A stretch of 64,000 bases of DNA, taken from Tropicibacter alexandrii. GTDB lineage: Bacteria; Pseudomonadota; Alphaproteobacteria; Rhodobacterales; Rhodobacteraceae. The DNA lies in contig NZ_RCTZ02000010.1 in the NCBI RefSeq assembly GCF_003667315.2, positions 1 to 64,000 of the forward strand, given 5' to 3'. The notes beneath the pieces are model-generated. The model did not search any database, was not told where the DNA came from, and worked only from the letters and a program-made list of their open reading frames with translations. Every line of letters begins with the position of its first letter. Position 1 is the first letter of the stretch. Shown one piece after another: positions 56,613 to 64,000 of this stretch. The position numbers were made by a program, and so were the translations under genes.

Positions 56613-57698
56613 ATGGGCGCGTATATTCTTCGCCGACTTCTGCTGATCATCCCGACGCTGCTCGGGATCATGATCATCAACTTCGCGCTGGTGCAATTCG
56701 TCCCCGGCGGTCCCGTCGAACAGGTTCTGGCCAAGATCCAGGGCGAGGGCGACGTGACCGCGGGCTTTACCGGCGGGTCTCAGGACCTTGGCGAGGAAAC
56801 CTTTGGCTCCGACAGCGACTATGTCGGGGCCCGCGGCCTGCCCAAGGAATTCATCGAGGAACTGGAACGCGAGTTCGGCTTCGACAAGCCGCCTTTAGAA
56901 CGGTTCCTGACGATGATGTGGAACTATATCCGCTTCGATTTCGGCGAGAGTTACTTCCGCTCGATTTCCGTCTTCGATCTGGTGCTGGAAAAGATGCCGG
57001 TGTCGATTTCGCTCGGACTTTGGTCGACGCTGATCGCCTATATCGTCTCGATCCCGCTGGGCATTCGCAAGGCGGTGCGCGATGGGACGAAGTTCGACAC
57101 ATGGACCTCCGGCATCATCATCGGGGCCTATGCCATCCCCGGCTTTCTCTTTGCCATCCTGCTGCTGGTGCTCTTTGCCGGGGGCAGCTATTGGCAGATA
57201 TTCCCGCTGCGCGGGCTGACCTCCGACAATTTCGACGACCTCAGCCTGCTGGGCAAGATCGGCGACTATTTCTGGCACATCGCCCTGCCGGTCATCGCCT
57301 CGACCATCTCGGGCTTTGCCACGCTGACCCTGCTGACCAAGAACAGCTTCCTCGACGAGATCAAGAAGCAATATGTCATGACCGCCCGCGCCAAGGGCCT
57401 TTCGGAATCCGCCGTGCTGTACGGCCACATCTTCCGCAACGCCATGCTGATCGTGATCGCCGGTATGCCCGCCGTTTTCATCGGCGTGTTCTTTGGCGGC
57501 TCGATCATCATCGAGACGGTGTTCTCGCTCGATGGTCTGGGGCGCTTGGGGTTTGAGGCGGCGGTGCAGCGCGACTATCCGGTGATGTTCGGCACGCTGT
57601 TCTTCTTCAGCCTGATCGGGCTGGTGATCGGCATCATTTCCGACCTGATGTATGTGCTGATCGATCCGCGCATCGACTTTGAAAAGCGGGAGGGCTGA
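56613..57698 (+). CDS. yejB: YejB, peptide ABC transporter permease
   Basis: 361 residues. Inner-membrane permease with six helices; begins [34 protein letters not shown] and has the EAA-loop region ([24 protein letters not shown]). The unusual insertion after the first helix ([22 protein letters not shown]) is typical of YejB. Second gene of yejABEF. Confidence 0.95.
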   Translation: MGAYILRRLLLIIPTLLGIMIINFALVQFVPGGPVEQVLAKIQGEGDVTAGFTGGSQDLGEETFGSDSDYVGARGLPKEFIEELEREFGFDKPPLERFLTMMWNYIRFDFGESYFRSISVFDLVLEKMPVSISLGLWSTLIAYIVSIPLGIRKAVRDGTKFDTWTSGIIIGAYAIPGFLFAILLLVLFAGGSYWQIFPLRGLTSDNFDDLSLLGKIGDYFWHIALPVIASTISGFATLTLLTKNSFLDEIKKQYVMTARAKGLSESAVLYGHIFRNAMLIVIAGMPAVFIGVFFGGSIIIETVFSLDGLGRLGFEAAVQRDYPVMFGTLFFFSLIGLVIGIISDLMYVLIDPRIDFEKREG

Positions 57699-57702
57699 GA
57701 CC

Positions 57703-58887
57703 ATGGCGCATCCGCAACCGACCCACGAGATCGAACAGCCGACGCAGAACGTGCCCCCCGCCCCGGTGCGGCCCGGCCGCTTTGCCATGTCACCACTGAA
57801 CAAGCGCCGCTGGCGCAATTTCAAGAAGAACCGTCGGGCTTACTGGTCGCTGTGGATCTTTCTCGTGCTGTTCGTGACCTCGCTCTTTGCCGAGTTCATC
57901 GCCAACGACAAACCGATCCTCGTGAACTATCGCGGCAGCTACTACATGCCGATCTTCAACTTCTACGCGGAGACGGAGTTTGGCGGGGATTTCCGGACCG
58001 AGGCCGCCTATCGCGACCCCGAAGTCAAATGCCTGATCACCACCGGCGGGCTGGACGCCTGTTTCGACACGCCTGAGGAGCTGGTCGAACAGGCTCAGTC
58101 AGGTGCTGTGCTTGAGGGCGATTTCGACAAGGGCTGGATGCTCTGGCCGCCGATCCCCTACAGCTATCGCACGCCCGTCGACCGCCCCGGTGCGGCCCCC
58201 CTGCCCCCCAGCCAATACAACTGGCTGGGCACGGATGATGGCAAGCGCGACGTGACCGCGCGGATCATCTACGGCTTCCGCCTGTCGATCCTGTTCACCA
58301 TCATCGTCACAGGGATCAGCTCCATCGTCGGCATCGTCGCGGGCGCGATCCAAGGCTATTTCGGCGGCTGGATCGACCTGATCTTTCAGCGCATCATCGA
58401 AATCTGGTCCTCGACCCCCGGCATCTACGTGATCATCATCATGTTCGCCATCTTCGGGCGAAGTTTCTGGCTGCTGGTCTTCTTCTCGATCCTGTTCGGC
58501 TGGATGGGGCTGGTGGGACTGGTCCGGGCAGAGTTCCTGCGCGCCCGCAACCTCGAATATGTGCGCGCGGCCAAGGCCTTGGGCGTGTCGAACTGGACGA
58601 TCATGTTCCGCCACATGCTGCCCAACGCGATGGTGGCCACGCTGACCTTCCTGCCGTTCATCATCACCGGCACCATCGGCGGGCTGGCGACGCTGGATTA
58701 CCTCGGCTACGGGTTGCCCGCCTCGGCGCCGTCCCTGGGCGAGTTGACCCTGCAAGCCAAACGCAACCTGCAGGCCCCGTGGCTGGCCTTCACCGCGTTT
58801 ACGGTGTTCGCTGTGATGCTGTCGCTGCTCGTCTTCATCTTTGAGGGGGTGCGCGACGCGTTCGACCCCAGAAAGACCTTCTCATGA
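57703..58887 (+). CDS. yejE: YejE, peptide ABC transporter permease
   Basis: 394 residues. NKRRWRNFKKNRRAYWSLWIFLVLF marks the YejE N-terminus; a long periplasmic insert (about residues 80-180) includes GLDACFDTPEELVEQAQSG and leads to the C-terminal permease domain with the EAA loop (RAAKALGVSNWTIMFRHMLPNA). ATG 57703 was chosen (GGAGGG nearby) over 57679 in the same frame. It overlaps yejF by 4 bases. Confidence 0.94.
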   Translation: MAHPQPTHEIEQPTQNVPPAPVRPGRFAMSPLNKRRWRNFKKNRRAYWSLWIFLVLFVTSLFAEFIANDKPILVNYRGSYYMPIFNFYAETEFGGDFRTEAAYRDPEVKCLITTGGLDACFDTPEELVEQAQSGAVLEGDFDKGWMLWPPIPYSYRTPVDRPGAAPLPPSQYNWLGTDDGKRDVTARIIYGFRLSILFTIIVTGISSIVGIVAGAIQGYFGGWIDLIFQRIIEIWSSTPGIYVIIIMFAIFGRSFWLLVFFSILFGWMGLVGLVRAEFLRARNLEYVRAAKALGVSNWTIMFRHMLPNAMVATLTFLPFIITGTIGGLATLDYLGYGLPASAPSLGELTLQAKRNLQAPWLAFTAFTVFAVMLSLLVFIFEGVRDAFDPRKTFS

Positions 58888-60476
58888 CCGCGCCCCTTTT
58901 GTCGGTGAACGACCTCAAGGTGTCCTTCCGTCAGGACGGCCAGACCAACCTCGCGGTCAAGGGCGTCTCCTTCGACGTCTATAAGGGCGAGACGGTGGCG
59001 CTGGTGGGCGAATCCGGCTCCGGCAAATCCGTCACCGCCCTGTCCACCGTGTCCCTGTTGGGCGATACGGCGACGGTCGAAGGGTCCGTGACCTATGCCG
59101 GGCAGGAAATGATCGGCGCGTCGAACGCCCGGCTGCGGCAGGTGCGCGGCAATGACATCTCGTTCATCTTCCAAGAGCCGATGACCTCGCTCAACCCGCT
59201 GCACACGCTGGAAAAGCAGCTGGCGGAGTCGATCGAGTTGCATCAGGGCCTGACCGGCGACGCGGTGCGCACCCGGATCATCGAATTGCTGACCAAGGTC
59301 GGCATCCGCGACCCCGAAACCCGGCTGGGGGCCTATCCGCACCAGCTGTCGGGCGGACAACGGCAACGTGTGATGATCGCCATGGCGCTGGCCAACGGGC
59401 CTGACCTGCTGATCGCGGACGAGCCCACCACGGCGCTGGACGTGACCATTCAGGCGCAGATTCTCGAACTTCTGGCCGGGCTGAAGCAGGAAGAGGATAT
59501 GAGCCTGCTCTTCATCACCCACGATCTGGGCATCGTGCGCCGCATCGCCGACCGGGTCTGCGTGATGAAGGATGGCGAGATCGTCGAACAGGGCCGGACG
59601 ACGGAGATCTTCGACAATCCGCAACACCCCTATACGCAAAAGCTGCTGTCGGCCGAAAGCACCGGCAAACCCGACCCCGTCCCCGACGGGGCCGAGGAAA
59701 TCGCCCGCACCGACCAGTTGCGCATCTGGTTCCCGATCCAGCGCGGGCTACTGAAACGCACGGTCGGCTACGTCAAGGCGGTGAACGAGGCCACCTTGGC
59801 GGTGCGTGCCGGGGAAACCATCGGCATCGTCGGCGAAAGCGGATCGGGCAAGACGACGCTAGCGCTGGCGATCATGCGCCTGATCCAGTCCACGGGCGAG
59901 GTCCGCTATCGCGGTCAGGACATCCGGGCGTGGTCCACGCGTGAATTGCGCCGGCTCCGGTCCGAGATGCAGATTGTCTTTCAGGACCCGTATGGGTCGC
60001 TCAGCCCGCGCATGACCTGCGAACAGATCATCGCCGAGGGGTTGGGCGTGCATGGCTCACCCGATGGCAAACCCGCGCAACAGGCCGTGGCCGAAGTCAT
60101 GACGGAGGTCGGGCTGGACCCGGCGACGATGCACCGCTACCCGCACGAGTTTTCGGGCGGTCAACGCCAGCGCATCGCCATCGCCCGCGCCATGGTCCTG
60201 CGGCCTCGATTGGTGGTGCTGGATGAACCGACATCGGCGCTGGACATGACGGTGCAGGTGCAGATCGTGGAATTGCTGCGCGACCTGCAACGCAAATACG
60301 ACCTCGCCTACCTGTTCATCAGCCACGACCTGAAGGTGGTGCGGGCCATGAGCCACAAGGTCATGGTGATGAAGCAGGGCGATGTGGTCGAAAGCGGCAC
60401 CGCCGAAGAGATCTTCGACAATCCTCAGACGGAGTATACGCGCACCCTGCTGGCCGCCGCCTTCGAGCCGGTCTAG
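58884..60476 (+). CDS. yejF: YejF, fused dual ATPase of peptide ABC transporter
   Basis: 530 residues with two ABC domains in one chain. Walker A GESGSGKS at 42-49 and GESGSGKT near 318, signature motifs LSGGQRQR and FSGGQRQR, Walker [13 protein letters not shown] and [12 protein letters not shown]. Energises YejBE. The end abuts a long inverted-repeat structure shared with hemN. Confidence 0.95.
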   Translation: MTAPLLSVNDLKVSFRQDGQTNLAVKGVSFDVYKGETVALVGESGSGKSVTALSTVSLLGDTATVEGSVTYAGQEMIGASNARLRQVRGNDISFIFQEPMTSLNPLHTLEKQLAESIELHQGLTGDAVRTRIIELLTKVGIRDPETRLGAYPHQLSGGQRQRVMIAMALANGPDLLIADEPTTALDVTIQAQILELLAGLKQEEDMSLLFITHDLGIVRRIADRVCVMKDGEIVEQGRTTEIFDNPQHPYTQKLLSAESTGKPDPVPDGAEEIARTDQLRIWFPIQRGLLKRTVGYVKAVNEATLAVRAGETIGIVGESGSGKTTLALAIMRLIQSTGEVRYRGQDIRAWSTRELRRLRSEMQIVFQDPYGSLSPRMTCEQIIAEGLGVHGSPDGKPAQQAVAEVMTEVGLDPATMHRYPHEFSGGQRQRIAIARAMVLRPRLVVLDEPTSALDMTVQVQIVELLRDLQRKYDLAYLFISHDLKVVRAMSHKVMVMKQGDVVESGTAEEIFDNPQTEYTRTLLAAAFEPV

Positions 60477-60489
60477 GCGCACCACAAAA

Positions 60490-60564
60490 GGGATGGTGGG
60501 CGGGGCGCCTTCGAGCGTCAGCGAGAACAGCGTCCGGGCCAAAGGCCCGGCCCGCCCACATCCC
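60490..60564 (-). terminator. long hairpin after hemN (terminator-like, convergent with yejF)
   Basis: On the minus strand an outer stem (60551-60564 with 60490-60504, one bulged base) encloses an inner hairpin CCGGGCC-TTT-GGCCCGG (60534-60550), and TTTTG follows the outer arm. It lies between the stop codons of convergent yejF and hemN. Confidence 0.7.
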
Positions 60565-61920
60565 TCAGATCGCGCTGGAATGCCCGGCCTTGTCCAACTC
60601 GTAGGCATCGAAGGCCCGCGCGATCAACCGCGTCAAGGGGCGTGCCCGGTCGGGGACGTACAATCCCTCCTCGGTCACCTCCAACAGCCCTTCGAACTGG
60701 GCATTGAGCACCCGAAACTGGTCAAAGAGCGCCTCCCGGGTGATCTCGTAGTCGCGCAGGATCTCCGCCGCGTCGATGCGGAAATCGCACATGACCGCTT
60801 CGATCAGACGCCCGCGCAGACGATCTTCCCCGGTGAAGGCATGCCCACGGGCGGTCGAAAACCGCCCCTCCCGGATCGCCTGCGTGTGCGCCGATGTGGC
60901 CGGAGCATTCTGCGCATAGCCTTGCGGAAAGCGCGATATGGACGACGCCCCGACCCCGATCAACACATCCGCAGTGTCATCCGTGTAGCCTTGGAAATTG
61001 CGCCGCAACCGCCCGGCCTTGCGGGCGACGGCCAACCCGTCCGAAGGGATCGCGAAATGGTCGATCCCGATTTCGTCATACCCGTCCCAGGCAAACAGCC
61101 GCCGCGCCGTGTCGAACAGATCGAGCCGCTCCTCCGGTGTCGGCAGCGACTCCGACGGGATCATTTGCTGGCGTTTGGCCATCCACGGCACATGCGCATA
61201 GCCGTACAGCGCCACCCGGTCCGGGCCGAAACTGAGCAGTTTCTGCACGGTCTCGGTGATCCGCGCGTTGGTCTGATGCGGCAGGCCATAGAGGATATCC
61301 GCGTTCAGGCTGGCCACGCCGCGTTCGCGGATCATGTCGACCGCGCGGCGCGTGACCTCGAACCCCTGCTCACGCCCGATGGTCCGCTGGATCTCGTCGT
61401 CGAAATCCTGCACGCCGATCGAGGCGCGGTTCATCCCGCCCTGGGCCAGCGCATCCAGCCGCGCCTCGTCGATCTCGTTCGGATCGATCTCGACCGAGAA
61501 TTCAGCCCCCGGCGCAAACGCCGCCACGTCGCGAATCGCCGCCGTCAGGCGGCGCATCATGTCGGGCGACAGCAGGGTCGGCGTACCGCCCCCCCAATGC
61601 AGCCGCGACAGCATGACGCCCCCCGGCAAATGTGCCTTCAAAAGGTTGAGTTCCGCCAGAAGCGTCTCCACATAGGCCTCGACAGGGGATGCGGTGGCCG
61701 TGCCTTGCGTGCGGCAGGCGCAGAACCAGCAAAGCCTGCGGCAGAATGGAACATGCAGATACAGCGAAATGCGTCCATTCTCCGGAACAGCCTGTATCCA
61801 CTCCGCAAATCGCCCCGGCCCGACGCCGCCGGCAAAGTGCGGCGCGGTCGGATACGAGGTATAACGCGGTACTTTGGCGTCAAAGAGCCCCAGCCGGGCG
61901 AGTTGTTTTTGGTGTGTCAT
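60565..61920 (-). CDS. hemN: oxygen-independent coproporphyrinogen III oxidase
   Basis: Radical SAM enzyme of haem/bacteriochlorophyll synthesis under low oxygen. The 451 residues contain VPFCRRLCWFCAC, the CxxxCxxCxC cluster motif; the trailing cysteine is characteristic of HemN rather than HemW. ATG 61920 was preferred over an upstream frame. It diverges from fnrL across an FNR box at 61955, so it is likely FnrL-activated. Confidence 0.95.
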   Translation of the reverse strand: MTHQKQLARLGLFDAKVPRYTSYPTAPHFAGGVGPGRFAEWIQAVPENGRISLYLHVPFCRRLCWFCACRTQGTATASPVEAYVETLLAELNLLKAHLPGGVMLSRLHWGGGTPTLLSPDMMRRLTAAIRDVAAFAPGAEFSVEIDPNEIDEARLDALAQGGMNRASIGVQDFDDEIQRTIGREQGFEVTRRAVDMIRERGVASLNADILYGLPHQTNARITETVQKLLSFGPDRVALYGYAHVPWMAKRQQMIPSESLPTPEERLDLFDTARRLFAWDGYDEIGIDHFAIPSDGLAVARKAGRLRRNFQGYTDDTADVLIGVGASSISRFPQGYAQNAPATSAHTQAIREGRFSTARGHAFTGEDRLRGRLIEAVMCDFRIDAAEILRDYEITREALFDQFRVLNAQFEGLLEVTEEGLYVPDRARPLTRLIARAFDAYELDKAGHSSAI

Positions 61921-61954
61921 GCGAGTACACCTAAAGGGGTGGGCGAAATGTACA

Positions 61955-61968
61955 TTGACGCAGATCAA
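61955..61968. promoter_or_regulatory. FNR box between hemN and fnrL
   Basis: TTGACGCAGATCAA, matching TTGAT-N4-ATCAA with one mismatch. It lies 35 bases from the hemN start and 18 from the fnrL start, so it could control both genes. Confidence 0.85.
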
Positions 61969-61985
61969 CACAAGGCAGGATTCCT

Positions 61986-62732
61986 ATGCTGAACGAAAGA
62001 AGCCTGGCAGCGCATCAGGACTGCAAAGACTGCCCGATCCGGCACAAGGCGGTCTGCGCACGCTGCGAATCCGACGAGTTGGAGCGCCTGGAAGAGATCA
62101 AGTATTACCGGCGCTTCGAAGCCGGGCAGACGGTTGTCTGGTCCGGGGACCGGATGGATTTCGTGGGCTCGGTCGTCTCCGGTATCGCCACGCTGACCCA
62201 GACGATGGAGGATGGCCGCACCCAGATGGTGGGCCTGTTGCTTCCCTCGGATTTCGTCGGGCGACCGGGGCGCAGCACCGCGGCCTATGACGTGGTTGCG
62301 ACCACCGACCTCGTGATGTGCTGTTTCCGCAAGTCACCGTTCGAGGACATGATGGGGCGCACGCCCCACATCGCGCAGCGGCTCCTTGAAATGACGCTGG
62401 ACGAACTCGACGCCGCGCGGGAATGGATGCTGGTCCTTGGGCGCAAGACGGCGCGGGAAAAGATCGCCTCGCTGATTTCCATCATCGCCCGCCGCGACGC
62501 GTCGCTGCATATGCGGACATCCGACGGGCCGTTGGCGTTCGACCTGCCGCTGACCCGCGAGGCGATGGCGGATTACCTCGGTTTGACCCTCGAAACCGTC
62601 AGCCGCCAAATATCGGCGCTGAAAAAGGACGGGGTGATCCATCTGGAGGGCAAGCGCCACGTGACGATCCCTGACATGGATCGCCTGATGGAGGAAGCGG
62701 GCGACGATGCAGATGGCGGCATGCTGGTCTGA
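61986..62732 (+). CDS. fnrL: oxygen-responsive regulator FnrL
   Basis: 248 residues, Crp/Fnr family. The N-terminal CKDCPIRHKAVCARC supplies cluster cysteines (C13, C16, C24, C27) and MCCFRK a further one; together they bind a 4Fe-4S cluster lost with oxygen. The C-terminal helix-turn-helix (LPLTREAMADYLGLTLETVSRQISALKKDG) recognises TTGAT half-sites. In Rhodobacter, FnrL controls hemN and anaerobic energy genes. It is probably autoregulated through the box at 61955. Confidence 0.95.
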   Translation: MLNERSLAAHQDCKDCPIRHKAVCARCESDELERLEEIKYYRRFEAGQTVVWSGDRMDFVGSVVSGIATLTQTMEDGRTQMVGLLLPSDFVGRPGRSTAAYDVVATTDLVMCCFRKSPFEDMMGRTPHIAQRLLEMTLDELDAAREWMLVLGRKTAREKIASLISIIARRDASLHMRTSDGPLAFDLPLTREAMADYLGLTLETVSRQISALKKDGVIHLEGKRHVTIPDMDRLMEEAGDDADGGMLV

Positions 62733-63072
62733 TCTTAAAGATCTGATCCGGTGGATCATCCGCGCTTTCCGGTGTCATGAATTCTGGGTGCTTAGGTTCT
62801 CGGAACGTGTGCCACTGCTCGGCCTTTTTGCTCTGGCAACGCTACTGCCATGGGGTTTGCCGCTGATCATCGGTTTGATTGCACTCATCGCATGGAGCCG
62901 GCCAATCCTGCCGGGACTGACGCCTCTGTTGGCGATAGGCGGGCTTGCAGCCATCGTTCCTTGGCTGTTTCGATGGTACATTCTCATTTTCGGATTGATG
63001 GTTGGCGATACCGCACGCGCCGATACCAAACGGCGGAAACTGCTCGAAACGTCACAGCGCCAAGAGATATAA
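62707..63072 (+). CDS. small membrane protein of uncertain status
   Basis: 121 residues with hydrophobic stretches (LLGLFALATLLPWGLPLIIGLIALIAWS, LAIGGLAAIVPWLFRWYILIFGLMVG). The start overlaps the fnrL end by 26 bases; a later start is possible. The DNA is less GC-rich than its neighbours. No family recognised, and coding is not certain. It is convergent with scoB, with array B of TTCGAA palindromes between them. Confidence 0.45.
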   Translation: MQMAACWSDLKDLIRWIIRAFRCHEFWVLRFSERVPLLGLFALATLLPWGLPLIIGLIALIAWSRPILPGLTPLLAIGGLAAIVPWLFRWYILIFGLMVGDTARADTKRRKLLETSQRQEI

Positions 63073-63096
63073 GACACGGCTAGGTAGATCTGGGGG

Positions 63097-63118
63097 CAAG
63101 CCGCTTCGAAGCGGCTTG
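63097..63118. repeat. TTCGAA palindrome array B, unit 1
   Basis: Perfect 22-base palindrome CAAG-CCGC-TTCGAA-GCGG-CTTG, same layout as array A. Confidence 0.85.
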
Positions 63119-63122
63119 AGGC

Positions 63123-63142
63123 ACGCGTTTTCGAAAACGCGT
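63123..63142. repeat. TTCGAA palindrome array B, unit 2
   Basis: Perfect 20-base palindrome ACGCGTTTTCGAAAACGCGT. The ends differ from the CAAG form. Confidence 0.8.
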
Positions 63143-63145
63143 CCG

Positions 63146-63165
63146 ATGCGCCTTGCAAGGCGCAT
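63146..63165. repeat. TTGCAA-centred palindrome, array B unit 3
   Basis: Perfect 20-base palindrome ATGCGCCTTGCAAGGCGCAT. The centre is TTGCAA, not TTCGAA. Confidence 0.75.
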
Positions 63166-63168
63166 GGA

Positions 63169-63192
63169 GGAAGGCTTTTCGAAAAGCCTTCC
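63169..63192. repeat. TTCGAA palindrome array B, unit 4
   Basis: Perfect 24-base palindrome: arm GGAAGGCTT, core TTCGAA, arm AAGCCTTCC. It ends 11 bases before the scoB stop, so it could also be a weak terminator. Confidence 0.8.
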
Positions 63193-63202
63193 CCCGCCCG
63201 GT

Positions 63203-63826
63203 TCACACGATGGTCGCCTGGGTCGCGGCGCGCAGGTCGTCTTCGGTCACGCCCTCGGCGCATTCGACGATCCGCAGCCCGCCCTCGACCACGTCCAGCA
63301 CGCCGAGATTGGTGATGATGCGGTCGACCACGCCCTTGCCCGTCAGCGGCAGGGTGCATTCCTTCAGCACCTTGCTCTCACCGTGCTTGTTGGTGTGATC
63401 CATCACCACGATCACCCGGCCGACACCGGCCACAAGGTCCATCGCACCGCCCATGCCCTTGACCAGCTTGCCCGGGATCATCCAGTTCGCCAGATCGCCG
63501 TTCTCGGCCACCTCCATCGCGCCCAGGATCGCCGCCGCGATCTTGCCGCCGCGGATCATCCCGAAGGACATCGCGCTGTCGAAATACGAGGTCCGCGCCA
63601 ATTCGGTGATCGTCTGCTTACCCGCATTGATCAGGTCCGGGTCTTCCTCGCCCTCGAAAGGAAAGGGACCCATGCCCAGCATGCCGTTTTCCGACTGCAA
63701 CGTGATGTCCTTGTCGCCCACATAGTTGGCGACCAGCGTCGGGATGCCGATCCCGAGGTTCACATACATCCCGTCTTCGAGTTCCTGAGCGGCCCGCGCC
63801 GCCATCTGGTTTCTGTCCCATGCCAT
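63203..63826 (-). CDS. scoB: 3-oxoacid CoA-transferase subunit B
   Basis: Transfers CoA between succinyl-CoA and 3-oxoacids such as acetoacetate. The 207 residues begin WDRNQMAARAAQELEDGMYVNLGIGIPT and have the catalytic glutamate in SENGMLGMG. It starts 3 bases after the scoA stop on the minus strand, the normal operon layout. Could also be an AtoA-like butyrate/acetoacetate form. Confidence 0.93.
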   Translation of the reverse strand: MAWDRNQMAARAAQELEDGMYVNLGIGIPTLVANYVGDKDITLQSENGMLGMGPFPFEGEEDPDLINAGKQTITELARTSYFDSAMSFGMIRGGKIAAAILGAMEVAENGDLANWMIPGKLVKGMGGAMDLVAGVGRVIVVMDHTNKHGESKVLKECTLPLTGKGVVDRIITNLGVLDVVEGGLRIVECAEGVTEDDLRAATQATIV

Positions 63827-63829
63827 GGT

Positions 63830-64000
63830 TCAGGCCTCCTCGCGCTTGCGGACGGTGCGCTGTTCGATGCGCTTTTCGTGGCTGCCCTGGATCAGGCGGT
63901 GCACGTAGATGCCCGGCAGGTGGATGTGATCGGGGTCGAGCGTGCCGGGTTCGACGATCTCCTCGACCTCCATCACGCAGACCTTGCCGCACATCGCGGC
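63830..64000 (-). CDS. scoA: 3-oxoacid CoA-transferase subunit A (partial)
   Basis: The C-terminal 56 codons lie in the window: AAMCGKVCVMEVEEIVEPGT and DPDHIHLPGIYVHRLIQG, then EKRIEQRTVRKREEA. The family match is clear and scoB follows after 3 bases. The N-terminal part lies beyond the right edge. Confidence 0.9.
   Translation of the reverse strand, partial: AAMCGKVCVMEVEEIVEPGTLDPDHIHLPGIYVHRLIQGSHEKRIEQRTVRKREEA

Overview
The window is GC-rich chromosomal DNA from an alphaproteobacterium of the family Rhodobacteraceae, most likely the marine Roseobacter group. The evidence is the gene order accB-accC-aat-DUF2155-mlaD-NDUFA12, the complete Paracoccus-type sox thiosulfate-oxidation cluster, the hemN/fnrL pair, membrane-anchored CycM, heterotetrameric sarcosine oxidase and a yejABEF peptide importer. 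No rRNA, tRNA, IS element, integrase, phage gene or CRISPR array was recognised. Almost all the DNA is coding, with short intergenic gaps.

Layout. 1-7.4 kb is housekeeping: a gene end, a small hypothetical, accBC, aat, then on the minus strand DUF2155, MlaD, NDUFA12, RidA, ClpX and ClpP. 7.5-20.6 kb is the sulfur-oxidation locus. The structural operon soxV-W-X-Y-Z-A-B-C-D-E-F runs leftward and ends with a zinc/cation efflux gene; soxS-soxR-soxT runs divergently. SoxR keeps the two cysteines used for persulfide sensing in SqrR/SoxR repressors, and a perfect 8-4-8 palindrome upstream of soxX is its probable operator. 20.6-27.6 kb holds riboflavin genes (ribE, ribD) and nrdR, with a capsule cassette (KpsS, Wza-like, KpsC) between ribE and ribD. 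27.7-35.0 kb carries YjbQ, a dienelactone-hydrolase-like protein, small envelope proteins, HlyU, rpoD and dnaG. 35.0-40.5 kb is a sarcosine oxidase operon (subunits B, D, A, G; same gene letters as the sulfur genes but unrelated) containing an extra secreted hypothetical protein.

40.6-50.4 kb holds two inverted sets of Tad-pilus minor components: two TadE plus two TadG on the minus strand, one TadG plus two TadE on the plus strand. They flank a glutamate dehydrogenase gene. 50.4-54.4 kb has a membrane protein, a beta-hydroxyacid dehydrogenase, Ogt, PheA and cytochrome CycM. 54.7-60.5 kb is yejABEF. 60.5-64 kb has anaerobic-type HemN facing FnrL with an FNR box between them, a small membrane ORF, and the 3-oxoacid CoA-transferase genes, the last cut by the window end.

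How the genes fit together. The sox enzymes feed electrons from thiosulfate and sulfide to periplasmic c-type cytochromes, of which CycM is one plausible carrier to the terminal oxidase. SoxV, SoxW and SoxS supply reductant and SoxR gates expression. Sarcosine oxidase, the Yej importer and the CoA transferase point to a heterotroph living on marine osmolytes and peptides with sulfur oxidation as an energy supplement.

The least explained structures are non-coding or modular: two arrays of TTCGAA-centred perfect palindromes (54.5 and 63.1 kb), a dispersed composite intergenic element with a GGTATTT core, and a glycine/asparagine-rich peptide module encoded by almost identical DNA in three different Tad genes.
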